A DNA stretch of 49,631 nt, from NCBI GenBank assembly GCA_002421745.1, contig DISC01000004.1:1-49631 (forward strand). The letters run 5' to 3'. The position numbers and the translations under genes are program-made. Positions 14,056-22,519 of this stretch are shown one piece after another. Source of the DNA: Patescibacteria group bacterium UBA6220. GTDB lineage: Bacteria > Patescibacteriota > Minisyncoccia > Minisyncoccales > Minisyncoccaceae. Position 1 is the stretch's first letter, and each line of letters starts with the position of its first letter. A model generated the notes under the pieces. The model did not search any database, was not told the DNA's origin, and saw only the letters and a program-made list of their open reading frames with translations.

Positions 14056-15423
14056 TTATTTTCTTTTAATTAGATTATTTAAAGCGTTCACCGCACGATA
14101 AGGATCTGCATAATTGGGTATTTTATTTTTTTCCAAATACTCAATTGCTTCGGCGACAAGTTTTTTTCCAGCAAAACAACAGACTATTGCTTTTTTCGGA
14201 AACTTTTTATTTAACTCTACGATTATTTTAGCATTTTCCAATGGCTCTGTCATTATTTGCATACTTTGCATAATTAGTAATCCAGAAATATTTTCTTGCT
14301 CCAATAAAGATCTAATACCAGCTTCATATCTTGCTGATACTGCGTCTCCAATAATATCTAATGGATTTCTTTTTGTTAAAACTTTTTCCATTGATTCTTC
14401 TTTTTCCATCAATCGAATCGTTTTATTTTCCAGTTCGGGTAAATTTATTTTCATTTCTTCGCAATAATCAGTAGCTAATACGCCCAAACCGCCTCCGTTA
14501 GTTATAATAGCAATATTATTTTCACAACGAGGTTGAAAATCCAAAACCTCAATCACATCAAGCATTTCCTCTAAAGAATCGACTTGAATAGCTCCAGATT
14601 GTTTGAGAGCAGCTTTATAGATCTCATAATCAGTTGAAAGAGCGCCTGTATGAGTGGTTGCTGCTTTTTGCCCTTGAGCACCCTTTCCAGCTTTAATTGC
14701 TACCACTGGTTTGTATTTTGAAACCTCTCTAACTGCCTCCATAAAACCTTGTCCATTTTTTATAGCTTCAAAATATAAAGCAATTACTTTAGTTTCTTTA
14801 TCATTTTTTAGATAAAGCAAAAAATCTTCCAGAGTCAAATCTGCTTCATTACCATAAGAAATTACTTTGCTAAAACCAAAACTTTCTTCCGCAGAAATAT
14901 CTAAAATTGCATCCACCATTGAGCCAGATTGTGACAACAAAGCAATATCTCCTTTTTGAGGATTAATCGGCGAAAAAGAAGCATTAAGATCAGCCCAAGT
15001 ATTAATTACGCCCAAGCAATTCGGCCCAATTAAGGGAATATCAGCCTTTGAAGCCATAGTAGTGATTTCTTTTTCTAGTTTTTTACCCTCTTCACCAGCT
15101 TCAGAAAAACCATTGGAAATAACTAAAATACCGCCAACTTTTTTAGCACAACATTCTTTTATTATTTGAGGAATCAAACCTGCATGAACAATAATAATCA
15201 CCAAATCAATTTTTGACTTGATGTGACTTATCTTTTTATAAGTCTCCCTACCCAAAACTTCATTATCGTTTGGATTAACATAAAATAATTTTCTTTCACC
15301 CTCGCTTTCTAAATTTTTTATCAATCCATTTCCAACTGTCAACTCTTTATCCGAGGCACCAACCACAGCAATACTTTTAGGATTAAAAATATAATTGATT
15401 TTTTTTATTTTTTTAACATTCAT
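14056..15423 (-). CDS. acdA: ADP-forming acetate-CoA ligase, alpha subunit
   Basis: 455 residues: CoA-binding Rossmann domain (NPKSIAVVGASDKELTVGNG near residue 14), the succinyl-CoA-ligase-like domain (LIGPNCLGVINTW near 135, DIALLSQSGSMVDAILD near 162) and a catalytic His in TTHTGALSTD (about residue 257). With the beta subunit it converts acyl-CoA + ADP + Pi to acid + ATP, a substrate-level phosphorylation route known from archaea. Here the subunits are separate genes as in Pyrococcus, not fused as in many bacteria. Its ATG overlaps the acdB stop (ATGA), indicating translational coupling. Confidence 0.94.
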   Translation of the reverse strand: MNVKKIKKINYIFNPKSIAVVGASDKELTVGNGLIKNLESEGERKLFYVNPNDNEVLGRETYKKISHIKSKIDLVIIIVHAGLIPQIIKECCAKKVGGILVISNGFSEAGEEGKKLEKEITTMASKADIPLIGPNCLGVINTWADLNASFSPINPQKGDIALLSQSGSMVDAILDISAEESFGFSKVISYGNEADLTLEDFLLYLKNDKETKVIALYFEAIKNGQGFMEAVREVSKYKPVVAIKAGKGAQGQKAATTHTGALSTDYEIYKAALKQSGAIQVDSLEEMLDVIEVLDFQPRCENNIAIITNGGGLGVLATDYCEEMKINLPELENKTIRLMEKEESMEKVLTKRNPLDIIGDAVSARYEAGIRSLLEQENISGLLIMQSMQIMTEPLENAKIIVELNKKFPKKAIVCCFAGKKLVAEAIEYLEKNKIPNYADPYRAVNALNNLIKRK

Positions 15424-16052
15424 ATGGTTAATCTAAAATCAGCAACTAAAACATTTTTGTTATTTCCCATTACCGGATTAAAATCGATTGATAAAATATT
15501 TTTTTCTTTTATAGATAATTTAGAGAGATTAACTAAAAGCATAGCTAACTTATCTACATTAACTCCTTCTCTATTGCGATAACCTTCCAACAATTTATAT
15601 CCTTTTATTTCTTTAATCATTTTTATGGCTTCGGATTTTTCCATTGGAGCAATTCTAAACGCCACATCTTTTAATACTTCAATGAATATCCCGCCCAATC
15701 CAACCATTAAGACTGGTCCAAATTGCGGATCTCGCTTCATACCTATTGCTATTTCATTACCGCTTACCATTTCTTGAACTAAAATACCTTCTATGTTTCT
15801 TAATTCAGTATTTTGCTTCATTTCATCCCAAGCTACAGAAAATTCTTCTTCATTATTAATTCCCACTTTTACGCCACCAATTTCTGATTTATGAAAAATG
15901 GTACGAGAATGAATTTTTAAAGCAATTGGAAAACCTATTTTTTTAACATAAGCTAATGCTTTTTCTTTAGAATTAAAAATTTCCGTTTTACAAAACGGTA
16001 TTTTATATTTCAAAAGTAATTTTCGTGTTTCTTCAAAACTTAATATTTCCAT
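15420..16052 (-). CDS. acdB: ADP-forming acetate-CoA ligase, beta subunit (ATP-grasp)
   Basis: 210 residues beginning MEILSFEETRKLLLKYKIP. It has the ATP-grasp fold typical of the acd beta subunit (FPIALKIHSRTIFHKSEIGG near residue 36, ILVQEMVSGNEIAIGMKRDP near 86, PVLMVGLGGIFIEVLKDVAF near 109, FNPVMGN near the end). I start it at 16052, because alignment begins there and the -10 box lies only 9 bp upstream; the 18 codons before it encode a hydrophobic stretch unlike the family. First gene of acdB-acdA-ppsA. Confidence 0.93.
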   Translation of the reverse strand: MEILSFEETRKLLLKYKIPFCKTEIFNSKEKALAYVKKIGFPIALKIHSRTIFHKSEIGGVKVGINNEEEFSVAWDEMKQNTELRNIEGILVQEMVSGNEIAIGMKRDPQFGPVLMVGLGGIFIEVLKDVAFRIAPMEKSEAIKMIKEIKGYKLLEGYRNREGVNVDKLAMLLVNLSKLSIKEKNILSIDFNPVMGNNKNVLVADFRLTI

Positions 16053-16061
16053 ATTAAAAAT

Positions 16062-16091
16062 ATTATAGCAAAAAAATAAATCAAAGACAAA
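16062..16091 (-). promoter_or_regulatory. acdB promoter, apparently leaderless
   Basis: TTGTCT, 18-bp spacer, TATAAT (16067-16062) on the minus strand. The expected start point (about 16055) is within 3 nt of the ATG at 16052, so the message would carry almost no 5' leader and no ribosome binding site. Confidence 0.6.
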
Positions 16092-16132
16092 GACCAGACA
16101 AATCAAAAAAGAGAATGTTTAATAATATAAGG

Positions 16133-16234
16133 TACGTCGGATTTTACTAAATCCGACACAAAGCCGCGCGTCCGCGGTTTTGCCTTAACATTGTTAAAGC
16201 AAAACCTCATTAAAGAACTCTTTAAGATACTATA
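16133..16234. other. Cluster of overlapping hairpins between gap and acdB
   Basis: About 100 bp without an ORF but dense in inverted repeats: GTCGGATTT/AAATCCGAC (16138-16159), CCGCG/CGCGG with a GACG loop on the minus strand (about 16171-16184), GGTTTTGC/GCAAAACC around a TTAACATTGTTAA palindrome, and TTAAAG/CTTTAA. The CCGCG hairpin and the GGTTTTGC hairpin share the GCAAAACC bases, so they cannot form together. I see no clear promoter into it, and the strand is uncertain. Confidence 0.4.
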
Positions 16235-16242
16235 ACAAAAAA

Positions 16243-16287
16243 AGAATGTTTGGAGGTCGAATCCAAACATCCTCCAAGCATTCTTTT
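16243..16287 (-). terminator. gap terminator
   Basis: On the minus strand AAAGAATGCTTGGAGG pairs with CCTCCAAACATTCTTT (one mismatch) around a 14-nt loop and is followed by a T-run. It lies about 20 bp after the gap stop. Confidence 0.8.
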
Positions 16288-16308
16288 TCTTCTCTATTTT
16301 TCTATTGC

Positions 16309-17313
16309 TTATTTTTTCTTTGAAGCAAATTCTGCTATTTCTGCCAATCTAGTTGAATATCCCCACTCATTATCATACCAGGCCACTATCTTTACCATAT
16401 TGCCATTAACCATAGTTAATGGCAAATCAACAGTTGAAGAAAAATAATTACCAATATAATCAGACGAAACCAAGGGTGCTTCCTCAACAGATAAAATTCC
16501 TTTAAATTCTTTTTTATTAGCTCTTTTTATAAAAATATTATTAACCTCATCTATTGTTGTCTTTTTTTTCAATTCACAAATTAAATCAACTACAGAAACA
16601 ACTGGAGTTGGAACCCTTAAAGCAATTCCATCCAATTTACCCTTCATAGCTGGAATAACTTTACCAATAGCTTTAGCTGCTCCAGTAGTTGTTGGAATTA
16701 TGTTTACTGCAGCACTTCTAGCTCGACGCAAATCTTTATGAGGAAAATCCAAAATACGCTGATCATTAGTATAAGAATGAACAGTAGTCATAAAACCTTT
16801 AACAATTCCGAATTCTTCTTCCAAAACTTTAACAACCGGAGCCAAACAATTAGTAGTACAAGAACCCATATCAAAAATAGCCTCTCCTTTATATTTATCT
16901 TCATTAATTCCCAAAATAAATGAAGGGATATCATCTGACTTGGCCGGAGCGGAAATAATTACTTTTTTAGCTCCAGCATCAATATGTTTTCCAGCTCCTT
17001 CTCTATTTGTAAAAATACCCGTACATTCCAGTACAATATCCACACCTAAATCTTTCCATGGAAGATTAGCTGGATCTTTTTCAGAAAATAATTTTATTGT
17101 TTTATCTCCGATTATTAAAGAATCCTTTCCTACTTTTACTTCTTCCTCAAAAATACCATAAGCTGTATCATATTGAAAAAGATGAGCTAATGTTTTTGCA
17201 TCAGTCAAGTCGTTGATTGCCACAATATCCAAATTCATTTCATTGCCAAGAATAATTTTTAAAGTATTTCTTCCAATTCGCCCAAAGCCATTAATTGCTA
17301 TTTTTTTTGCCAT
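16309..17313 (-). CDS. gap: Glyceraldehyde-3-phosphate dehydrogenase
   Basis: 334 residues starting MAKKIAINGFGRIGRNTLK, the NAD-binding start of the family. The catalytic Cys is in SCTTNCLAP (about residue 152); TVHSYTNDQRILD and the RRARSAAVNIIPTTTGAA block near 195-210 are intact. It oxidises glyceraldehyde-3-phosphate to 1,3-bisphosphoglycerate. I start at the ATG at 17313; a longer frame to 17379 adds 22 residues unlike the family. Single gene with its own terminator; pgk (36.5 kb) and eno (17.9 kb) are also in the window. Confidence 0.97.
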   Translation of the reverse strand: MAKKIAINGFGRIGRNTLKIILGNEMNLDIVAINDLTDAKTLAHLFQYDTAYGIFEEEVKVGKDSLIIGDKTIKLFSEKDPANLPWKDLGVDIVLECTGIFTNREGAGKHIDAGAKKVIISAPAKSDDIPSFILGINEDKYKGEAIFDMGSCTTNCLAPVVKVLEEEFGIVKGFMTTVHSYTNDQRILDFPHKDLRRARSAAVNIIPTTTGAAKAIGKVIPAMKGKLDGIALRVPTPVVSVVDLICELKKKTTIDEVNNIFIKRANKKEFKGILSVEEAPLVSSDYIGNYFSSTVDLPLTMVNGNMVKIVAWYDNEWGYSTRLAEIAEFASKKK

Positions 17314-17382
17314 ATTTTTATTAAATAAATTAATGTTGTTTATTAAAATAATTTTACTATTAATTTTATGATTAAGCAAACA

Positions 17383-17404
17383 AAAAAGAGAGGCGCGTCT
17401 CTCT
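17383..17404 (-). terminator. Terminator of the ftsZ-to-enolase operon
   Basis: AGAGA-GACGCGCC-TCTCT followed by TTTTTT on the minus strand, directly after the small membrane protein gene. Confidence 0.8.
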
Positions 17405-17410
17405 AATTAA

Positions 17411-17569
17411 TCATTTGTTGTTTTCTTCTGTTATTTTTATGTGGCGAGTTTTTAGCCATGTGGTAATTGCTAAATAGCACACCAACCCAACACTAAATGC
17501 CACACAAAAAACAATAATCAAAATAACAATACCTGCAGCTATCGCACTTAAAGGACCAATGTAAGTCAA
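17411..17569 (-). CDS. Small single-span membrane protein, TTG start
   Basis: A 52-residue frame begins at TTG 17569, with AGGTGA 5 nt upstream and a stop immediately before it in frame, so the start is well fixed. The sequence LTYIGPLSAIAAGIVILII continues as one membrane span (about residues 8-38) and ends in a short basic/polar tail (KTRHIKITEENNK). It is the last gene before the operon terminator and follows the glutaredoxin gene. Family unknown. The location and ribosome binding site make it credible. Confidence 0.65.
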   Translation of the reverse strand: MTYIGPLSAIAAGIVILIIVFCVAFSVGLVCYLAITTWLKTRHIKITEENNK

Positions 17570-17622
17570 TCAAATCACCTACCAAATCCATATAAGCTCT
17601 TTATTCAAGAATTGTCAAATCC

Positions 17623-17865
17623 TTAATCTTCTTCTGTTATGCCTAATTTTTCAACAATTTTTTTTCTATCAAAACCAACTATGTATTCTCCATCAATATC
17701 CAAAACCGGAACTGTCACTTGGTCCGTTTTGTTGATCATTTCATCTTGAGCTTCTATATCTTCCAAAACATTAATTTCTTCATATTCAACCTCTTTTTCA
17801 TCTAAAAATCTTTTTAAAGTTACGCAATATGGACAAACGGGCGTAGAGAATAGTCTTATTTTCAT
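17623..17865 (-). CDS. Glutaredoxin/NrdH-like redoxin
   Basis: 80 residues with the thioredoxin fold in minimal form: MKIRLFSTPVCPYCVTLKRF places a CPYC redox pair at residues 11-14. The cis-Pro loop is QVTVPVLDID near 49, followed by GEYIVGFDRKKI. It likely passes electrons from thioredoxin reductase, encoded two genes upstream (19.2 kb), to ribonucleotide reductase or other disulfides, since no glutathione genes are visible. Lies between eno and the small membrane protein gene on the same strand. Confidence 0.92.
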   Translation of the reverse strand: MKIRLFSTPVCPYCVTLKRFLDEKEVEYEEINVLEDIEAQDEMINKTDQVTVPVLDIDGEYIVGFDRKKIVEKLGITEED

Positions 17866-17920
17866 ATTATTTTTATTTTATTATTATCAAGCTAATCAAA
17901 CAAACTTACCTTTATTAAAA

Positions 17921-19174
17921 TTATTCAGCTGAGTAAATTTCTGTTTCTATTTTTAAAAGTCTATTATATTTTGCCAATCGCTCACCTCTAGCTGGAGCAC
18001 CTGATTTTATAAATTCAGCGCCAATACCTACTGCCAAATCAGCAATAAAATCATCTGTGGTTTCTCCAGAGCGGTGAGAAACCATATTTTTCCACTCATA
18101 TTTTTGAGATAATTTTGCAGCATTAATTAACTCTGTAACTGTTCCGATTTGATTAAGTTTTAACAATACCGCGTTACAAGCTTTCTTTTCTCTAGCTTCT
18201 TTAATGTATTTACTGTTTGTTGTCAGTAAATCATCACCAATAATCATTATTTTTTTACCAAAATTTTCTGTTGCTCCCACAAAACCCTGCCAATCATTTT
18301 CCGCAAAAGGATCTTCTAATCCAATTATAGCATGATTGCTAATCAAAGTTTCATAATAACTTAATAAATCATCCCTACTAAAAACTCCCATTTTCGTTTT
18401 ATAATAATCACCACCATCCTTAAAGTTTGTAGCAGCAACATCTAAATTAATTTTTATTTTACCAGCATATCCAGCGGCTTCAATTGCCTTATCAATAATA
18501 CCCAGCGCCACCTCTGGATAATCAATTGGCGGAGCAAATCCCCCCTCGTCTCCAATATTAATTGCAAAAGAAGAATAATTTTGTTTTATTATTTTTTTTA
18601 ATTTATAGTAAGTTTCCGAAGCCATTCTTAAATTTTCAGCAAAACTTTCTCCATCGGGAACAATCATAAACTCTTGAAAGTCCAACTCATTACCTGCATG
18701 CGCCCCACCATTTATTACATTAAAACAAGCTTGTGGAATAAATAACTTTTTTCTATTTTGCGCCACATCCGCAATATGTTTATATAACGGCTGTTTATTA
18801 AAAGTAGCGCCCGCTCGACAAACACACATTGAAACACCAAGAATAGCATTAGCTCCCAACCTTGATTTATTTTCCGTACCATCTAACTCAATTAAAATAT
18901 TATCTATTTTATTTTGATCATAAGCATCTAGCCACATTAATTTTGGTGCAATAATTTCGTTAACGTTTTTTACTGCAGTCAAAACACCCTTACCGCCAAA
19001 TCTATCTCCGCCATCTCTCAACTCCAAAGCCTCTCTTTGTCCAGTTGAAGCACCAGACGGAACACTATCAACAAAAATACCATTATCCGTAACACACTCC
19101 ACTTCCAAAGTAGGATTACCTCGAGAGTCTAAAATTTCTCTAGCTTTTATTGACTTAATAACTGAATTAGACAT
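17921..19174 (-). CDS. eno: Enolase
   Basis: 417 residues, the normal length. N-terminal domain IKAREILDSRGNPTLEVE near residue 7; active-site blocks NVINGGAHAGNELDFQEFMI near 153, IGDEGGFAPP near 205, LEDPFAENDW near 286, LLKLNQIGT near 336 and SHRSGETTDDF near 365. It converts 2-phosphoglycerate to PEP, feeding PpsA. It follows trxB by 5 bp, so it is in the same operon as ftsZ, galU and trxB. Confidence 0.98.
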   Translation of the reverse strand: MSNSVIKSIKAREILDSRGNPTLEVECVTDNGIFVDSVPSGASTGQREALELRDGGDRFGGKGVLTAVKNVNEIIAPKLMWLDAYDQNKIDNILIELDGTENKSRLGANAILGVSMCVCRAGATFNKQPLYKHIADVAQNRKKLFIPQACFNVINGGAHAGNELDFQEFMIVPDGESFAENLRMASETYYKLKKIIKQNYSSFAINIGDEGGFAPPIDYPEVALGIIDKAIEAAGYAGKIKINLDVAATNFKDGGDYYKTKMGVFSRDDLLSYYETLISNHAIIGLEDPFAENDWQGFVGATENFGKKIMIIGDDLLTTNSKYIKEAREKKACNAVLLKLNQIGTVTELINAAKLSQKYEWKNMVSHRSGETTDDFIADLAVGIGAEFIKSGAPARGERLAKYNRLLKIETEIYSAE

Positions 19175-19179
19175 TTTTT

Positions 19180-20094
19180 TTAAAATTGTAAATATTTATA
19201 AGCAGCCATCGCTGCCTTGGCACCATCTGCAGCGGCTACCACTACTTGCTTTATTAATCCGTCTGTTACGTCCCCGGCAGCAAAAAGTCCAGAAGTTTTT
19301 GTTTCCATAGTTTTATGATTAATAACAATTTCCTTTTTTTCATTTAGATCAACTAAATCTTCAACTAATATAGAAGCTGGCTGATAGCCAATCTGCGCAA
19401 ATACTCCCTGAACTTTTAATGATTTTTCTTGATTTTCTTTTTTGTCAAAATAAATAATTTCATTAACAAATTTTTCACCTTTTATTTCTTTTAGTTGGGC
19501 CTCGGTTATTATTTTTATCTTTTCTATTTTTGCCGCTCTTTCTTGATTTTCTTTATCAGCTCTTGCCTGCTCATTAAATTCTAAAATATAAATATTATTA
19601 GCATAAACACTCATAAAAATAGCTGCTTCAAATCCTCCATTGCCTCCACCAATAATAGCAATATCTTTATTAGCAAAAAGAGGACCATCACAAGTAGTGC
19701 AATAACTGACACCCCTTCCGATAAAATCTTTTTCTCCAGCAACGTTTAATAGTCTGGGTTCGGATCCAGAAGTAATTATTATGGTTTTTGACTCTAAAAC
19801 ATTCTCGTCCTCAAGCTTAATTTTAAAAATATTGTTTTCTCTTTCCACTATCACCACCTTATCATTCTTAATAGTTATTTTTTTTGATCTTAATTGGTCT
19901 TCCATTTTTGATATAAGATCAAAGCCAGATATTTTTTCAAATCCTGGATAATTTTCTATATCCACAGCCTTTTGCGCCATCTGACCACCAAAACTTTTAG
20001 TAATCAAAACCGCATCTAATCCTTGTCTTTCAGAATATATTCCAGCACTCATTCCGGCTGGACCACCCCCAATAATAGCAACATCATAAACCAT
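19180..20094 (-). CDS. trxB: Thioredoxin reductase
   Basis: 304 residues with FAD site IIGGGPAGMSAGIYSERQG (residue 8 on), redox pair in YCTTCDGPLF (about 133-136), NAD(P) site IGGGNGGFEAAIF near 148 and the C-terminal FAD motif GLFAAGDVTDG near 269. It reduces thioredoxin or glutaredoxin-like proteins with NAD(P)H; the small CPYC redoxin encoded nearby is a likely partner. The start overlaps the galU stop by one base. Confidence 0.96.
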   Translation of the reverse strand: MVYDVAIIGGGPAGMSAGIYSERQGLDAVLITKSFGGQMAQKAVDIENYPGFEKISGFDLISKMEDQLRSKKITIKNDKVVIVERENNIFKIKLEDENVLESKTIIITSGSEPRLLNVAGEKDFIGRGVSYCTTCDGPLFANKDIAIIGGGNGGFEAAIFMSVYANNIYILEFNEQARADKENQERAAKIEKIKIITEAQLKEIKGEKFVNEIIYFDKKENQEKSLKVQGVFAQIGYQPASILVEDLVDLNEKKEIVINHKTMETKTSGLFAAGDVTDGLIKQVVVAAADGAKAAMAAYKYLQF

Positions 20095-20975
20095 TATATC
20101 TTGTAATCTCTTAAAAATTGCTTTATGCCTTCGTCATATTCTGGATGCTTTAAAAGTAAAGTTAAAAATGATCTAAACCAAAGCGCTTTATTTCCGCACT
20201 CCAACCAATCTCCTTTTATTTCACAACCATATACCTGTTTGCCCTCTTCCGCCATCTTGCTAAGTACTTGCCCAATACAATAGTCATCACGCATCATTGA
20301 CTTGTGCTCTCCCAAATAATCGAAAACTTCCGGCGTCAATATATACCTACCCATTACTGCCAAATTAGAAGGTGCTTCCCCTTGTTTTGGCTTTTGCACC
20401 ATTTTTTTTATCTTATAAAAACTATTAGCAACTTTTTCTACATCTACCACTCCATAACTTGAAAGTTTTTCCTCTGGAAGGGTTTTTAGTGCAATTACTG
20501 GACATTTACAAGTCTTATAGACTTCAATCATTTGAGCTATGGCAGGAATTTCTGAATCAATAACATCATCACAAAAAGAAACAACACATGGCTCTCCTTT
20601 AACAAATTCTTTGGCTTTATAAATTGCATCTGCGTTTCCGGCAGCTTTTCTTTGAAAAGCCCTAGAAAATTTCATTTTTCCAAAAAGATCTTCGAGATCT
20701 TTTAATTTTCTTAATTCTTCTTGCTTGTTAGCATTTTCCAATCTTTCTTCTAAGTCTAGATTTCTTTTAAAATAATCCAAGACTTCTTTTTGATTGGGGC
20801 GAGTTATAAATTGCACTTCTTTTATTCCAGACAAAAAAGCTTCTTCTGTCACATAATGAACCAATGGTTTATCAGCCAAAGGAATCAATTCTTTGGAAAC
20901 TGATTTTGATATAGGCAAAAACCTAGTCGCCAATCCAGCTATAGGAAAAATTGCTTTTTTTATTTCTTTTTGCAT
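20094..20975 (-). CDS. galU: UTP-glucose-1-phosphate uridylyltransferase
   Basis: 293 residues. The nucleotide-binding motif reads PIAGLATRFLPISKSVSKE near residue 11, where the usual GxGTR is GLATR. LVHYVTEEAFLSGI and the VVSFCDDVID block follow, then VMGRYILTPEVFDYL near 207 and ALWFRSFL near the end. It makes UDP-glucose for surface polysaccharides. Located between ftsZ and trxB with tight spacing. Confidence 0.94.
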   Translation of the reverse strand: MQKEIKKAIFPIAGLATRFLPISKSVSKELIPLADKPLVHYVTEEAFLSGIKEVQFITRPNQKEVLDYFKRNLDLEERLENANKQEELRKLKDLEDLFGKMKFSRAFQRKAAGNADAIYKAKEFVKGEPCVVSFCDDVIDSEIPAIAQMIEVYKTCKCPVIALKTLPEEKLSSYGVVDVEKVANSFYKIKKMVQKPKQGEAPSNLAVMGRYILTPEVFDYLGEHKSMMRDDYCIGQVLSKMAEEGKQVYGCEIKGDWLECGNKALWFRSFLTLLLKHPEYDEGIKQFLRDYKI

Positions 20976-20985
20976 ATTTATTTAA

Positions 20986-22494
20986 TTATTTCTTCTTATC
21001 TTTTCTTAAAAAAGCCGGGATTTCAAAAATTCTTTCATCTTCTTCTTCTTTTTCAATAGCTTTTCTTTCCGCCTCCTTTATTTCCAAAGCATTTCTTCTA
21101 ATATTTACGCTTTCTTCGTTATTTTCATCTTCTTCTTCTTTTTCAGGGCTTTTATTAGTTATAGTCTCTTTTTTAATATTTTCAATGGGTTTAGATCCTG
21201 CGATTGATTTATCTTTTTTCTTTATAGAAACTAATCCTGTTTTTACTTCTTGCTGTTTGATTAATTTTTGTTTTAATTTTGATTTCACCTTGCGACCTTC
21301 TTTAATTTCTGCGCTAATAGTAGCTAAAATAGTCACTTTTATATCATTTTTCATTTTTGGATTTTGAATCAAACCAAAAATAATTTTAGCATTTGGAGAC
21401 ATTTCGCTTATTTTTTCACTAATTTGAGACAAGGCTTGCAAAGAAAGATCTTTTGATCCTTCAACATTAAAAAGAACATTATCTGCATTGGCGAATTGAG
21501 AATCTAAAATTGGATTTTTTAAAATAGTTTTTATAAAATCATCTAAATTTTGATTAATCTTTCCTTTAACTACATTTAAATAGGCAACTTTTTTCTTTCC
21601 CTCTAAAATTGTTTTAATATCCGCCCAATCAATATTAATTAATCCTGGAGAATAAATAGTTCGAAGAAGACCCTCTAGTGAATTAGCTAAATGATTATTT
21701 AAAAGATTTAATGATTCTGTAAAAGATACTTCTTCTTTTGCCAAATTAAATATTTTTTCATTCGGCAAAACCATATAAGCATTAAGATTTTCTTTCATCT
21801 TTTCCAAAGCATCAAGCGCTGCGTCCATTTTTTTCTTTCCTTCAAAAACAAAAGGCAAGGTAAAAATTCCCAAAACCGACAAGCCTAAATCGCTAGCCGC
21901 TTTAGCAAATACTGGAGCCGAGCCTGTACCCGTACCACCCCCTAAAGAAGAAATAACAATATATAGATCTTTATCTTCTAAAAATATATTTTTTAATTTT
22001 TCAAAATCATCTCGTGCAGCCCGCTCGCCCAATCCAACGTCTCGTCCAGTACCAAGGCCTCTTGTTAGTTTTTGCCCGAAAGGAAAAGTTTTAATATTTC
22101 TTGAAAGAGAACTTAAAGCTTGTGTATCTGTGTTAGCGGCTACAAAATCAACTTTTTGAGAAGAAAAATCTTTGAGTTTTTTACTTAATTCCGAAACAAT
22201 ATTACTACCCCCGCCACCGATACCAATAATTTTTATTCTTATTTTTTTACTCGAATCAATCTCCTTGTCAATTTTTATTGGTTTTATTGGTTCGGACACC
22301 AATCTAGGCTTTGTAGTTTTATTTTTTTTAACAATCTTCGATACTGGTTTTTTATTTTTTTTAACCAAAACCTTAGCTTGAGATTTTTTAACAACCGCTT
22401 TCTTTGTTGTTTTATTTTTTTTCTTATTTACCAAAGCCTTAGAATTAATTTTTACAGGCTTTGTTTTTTGTTTTATTTTGATATTTTTTTTCAT
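20986..22494 (-). CDS. ftsZ: FtsZ with long lysine-rich N-terminal extension
   Basis: 502 residues. Residues 1-75 are almost all Lys, Asn, Thr and Val (KKNIKIKQKTKPVKINS at the start), which is unusual for FtsZ. The GTPase domain then begins KIIGIGGGGSNIVSELS (about 87), with the tubulin signature SLGGGTGTGSAP near 182 and a T7 loop NIDWADIKTIL near 288 carrying the catalytic Asp. The linker is charged and the C-terminal peptide IFEIPAFLRKDKKK is the FtsA/membrane-tether docking motif. It forms the cytokinetic ring. First gene of the galU-trxB-eno string. The extension may bind nucleic acid or membrane; that is inference. Confidence 0.93.
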   Translation of the reverse strand: MKKNIKIKQKTKPVKINSKALVNKKKNKTTKKAVVKKSQAKVLVKKNKKPVSKIVKKNKTTKPRLVSEPIKPIKIDKEIDSSKKIRIKIIGIGGGGSNIVSELSKKLKDFSSQKVDFVAANTDTQALSSLSRNIKTFPFGQKLTRGLGTGRDVGLGERAARDDFEKLKNIFLEDKDLYIVISSLGGGTGTGSAPVFAKAASDLGLSVLGIFTLPFVFEGKKKMDAALDALEKMKENLNAYMVLPNEKIFNLAKEEVSFTESLNLLNNHLANSLEGLLRTIYSPGLINIDWADIKTILEGKKKVAYLNVVKGKINQNLDDFIKTILKNPILDSQFANADNVLFNVEGSKDLSLQALSQISEKISEMSPNAKIIFGLIQNPKMKNDIKVTILATISAEIKEGRKVKSKLKQKLIKQQEVKTGLVSIKKKDKSIAGSKPIENIKKETITNKSPEKEEEDENNEESVNIRRNALEIKEAERKAIEKEEEDERIFEIPAFLRKDKKK

Positions 22495-22519
22495 AATTCA
22501 CCACATGCTAAAAAGCTCC

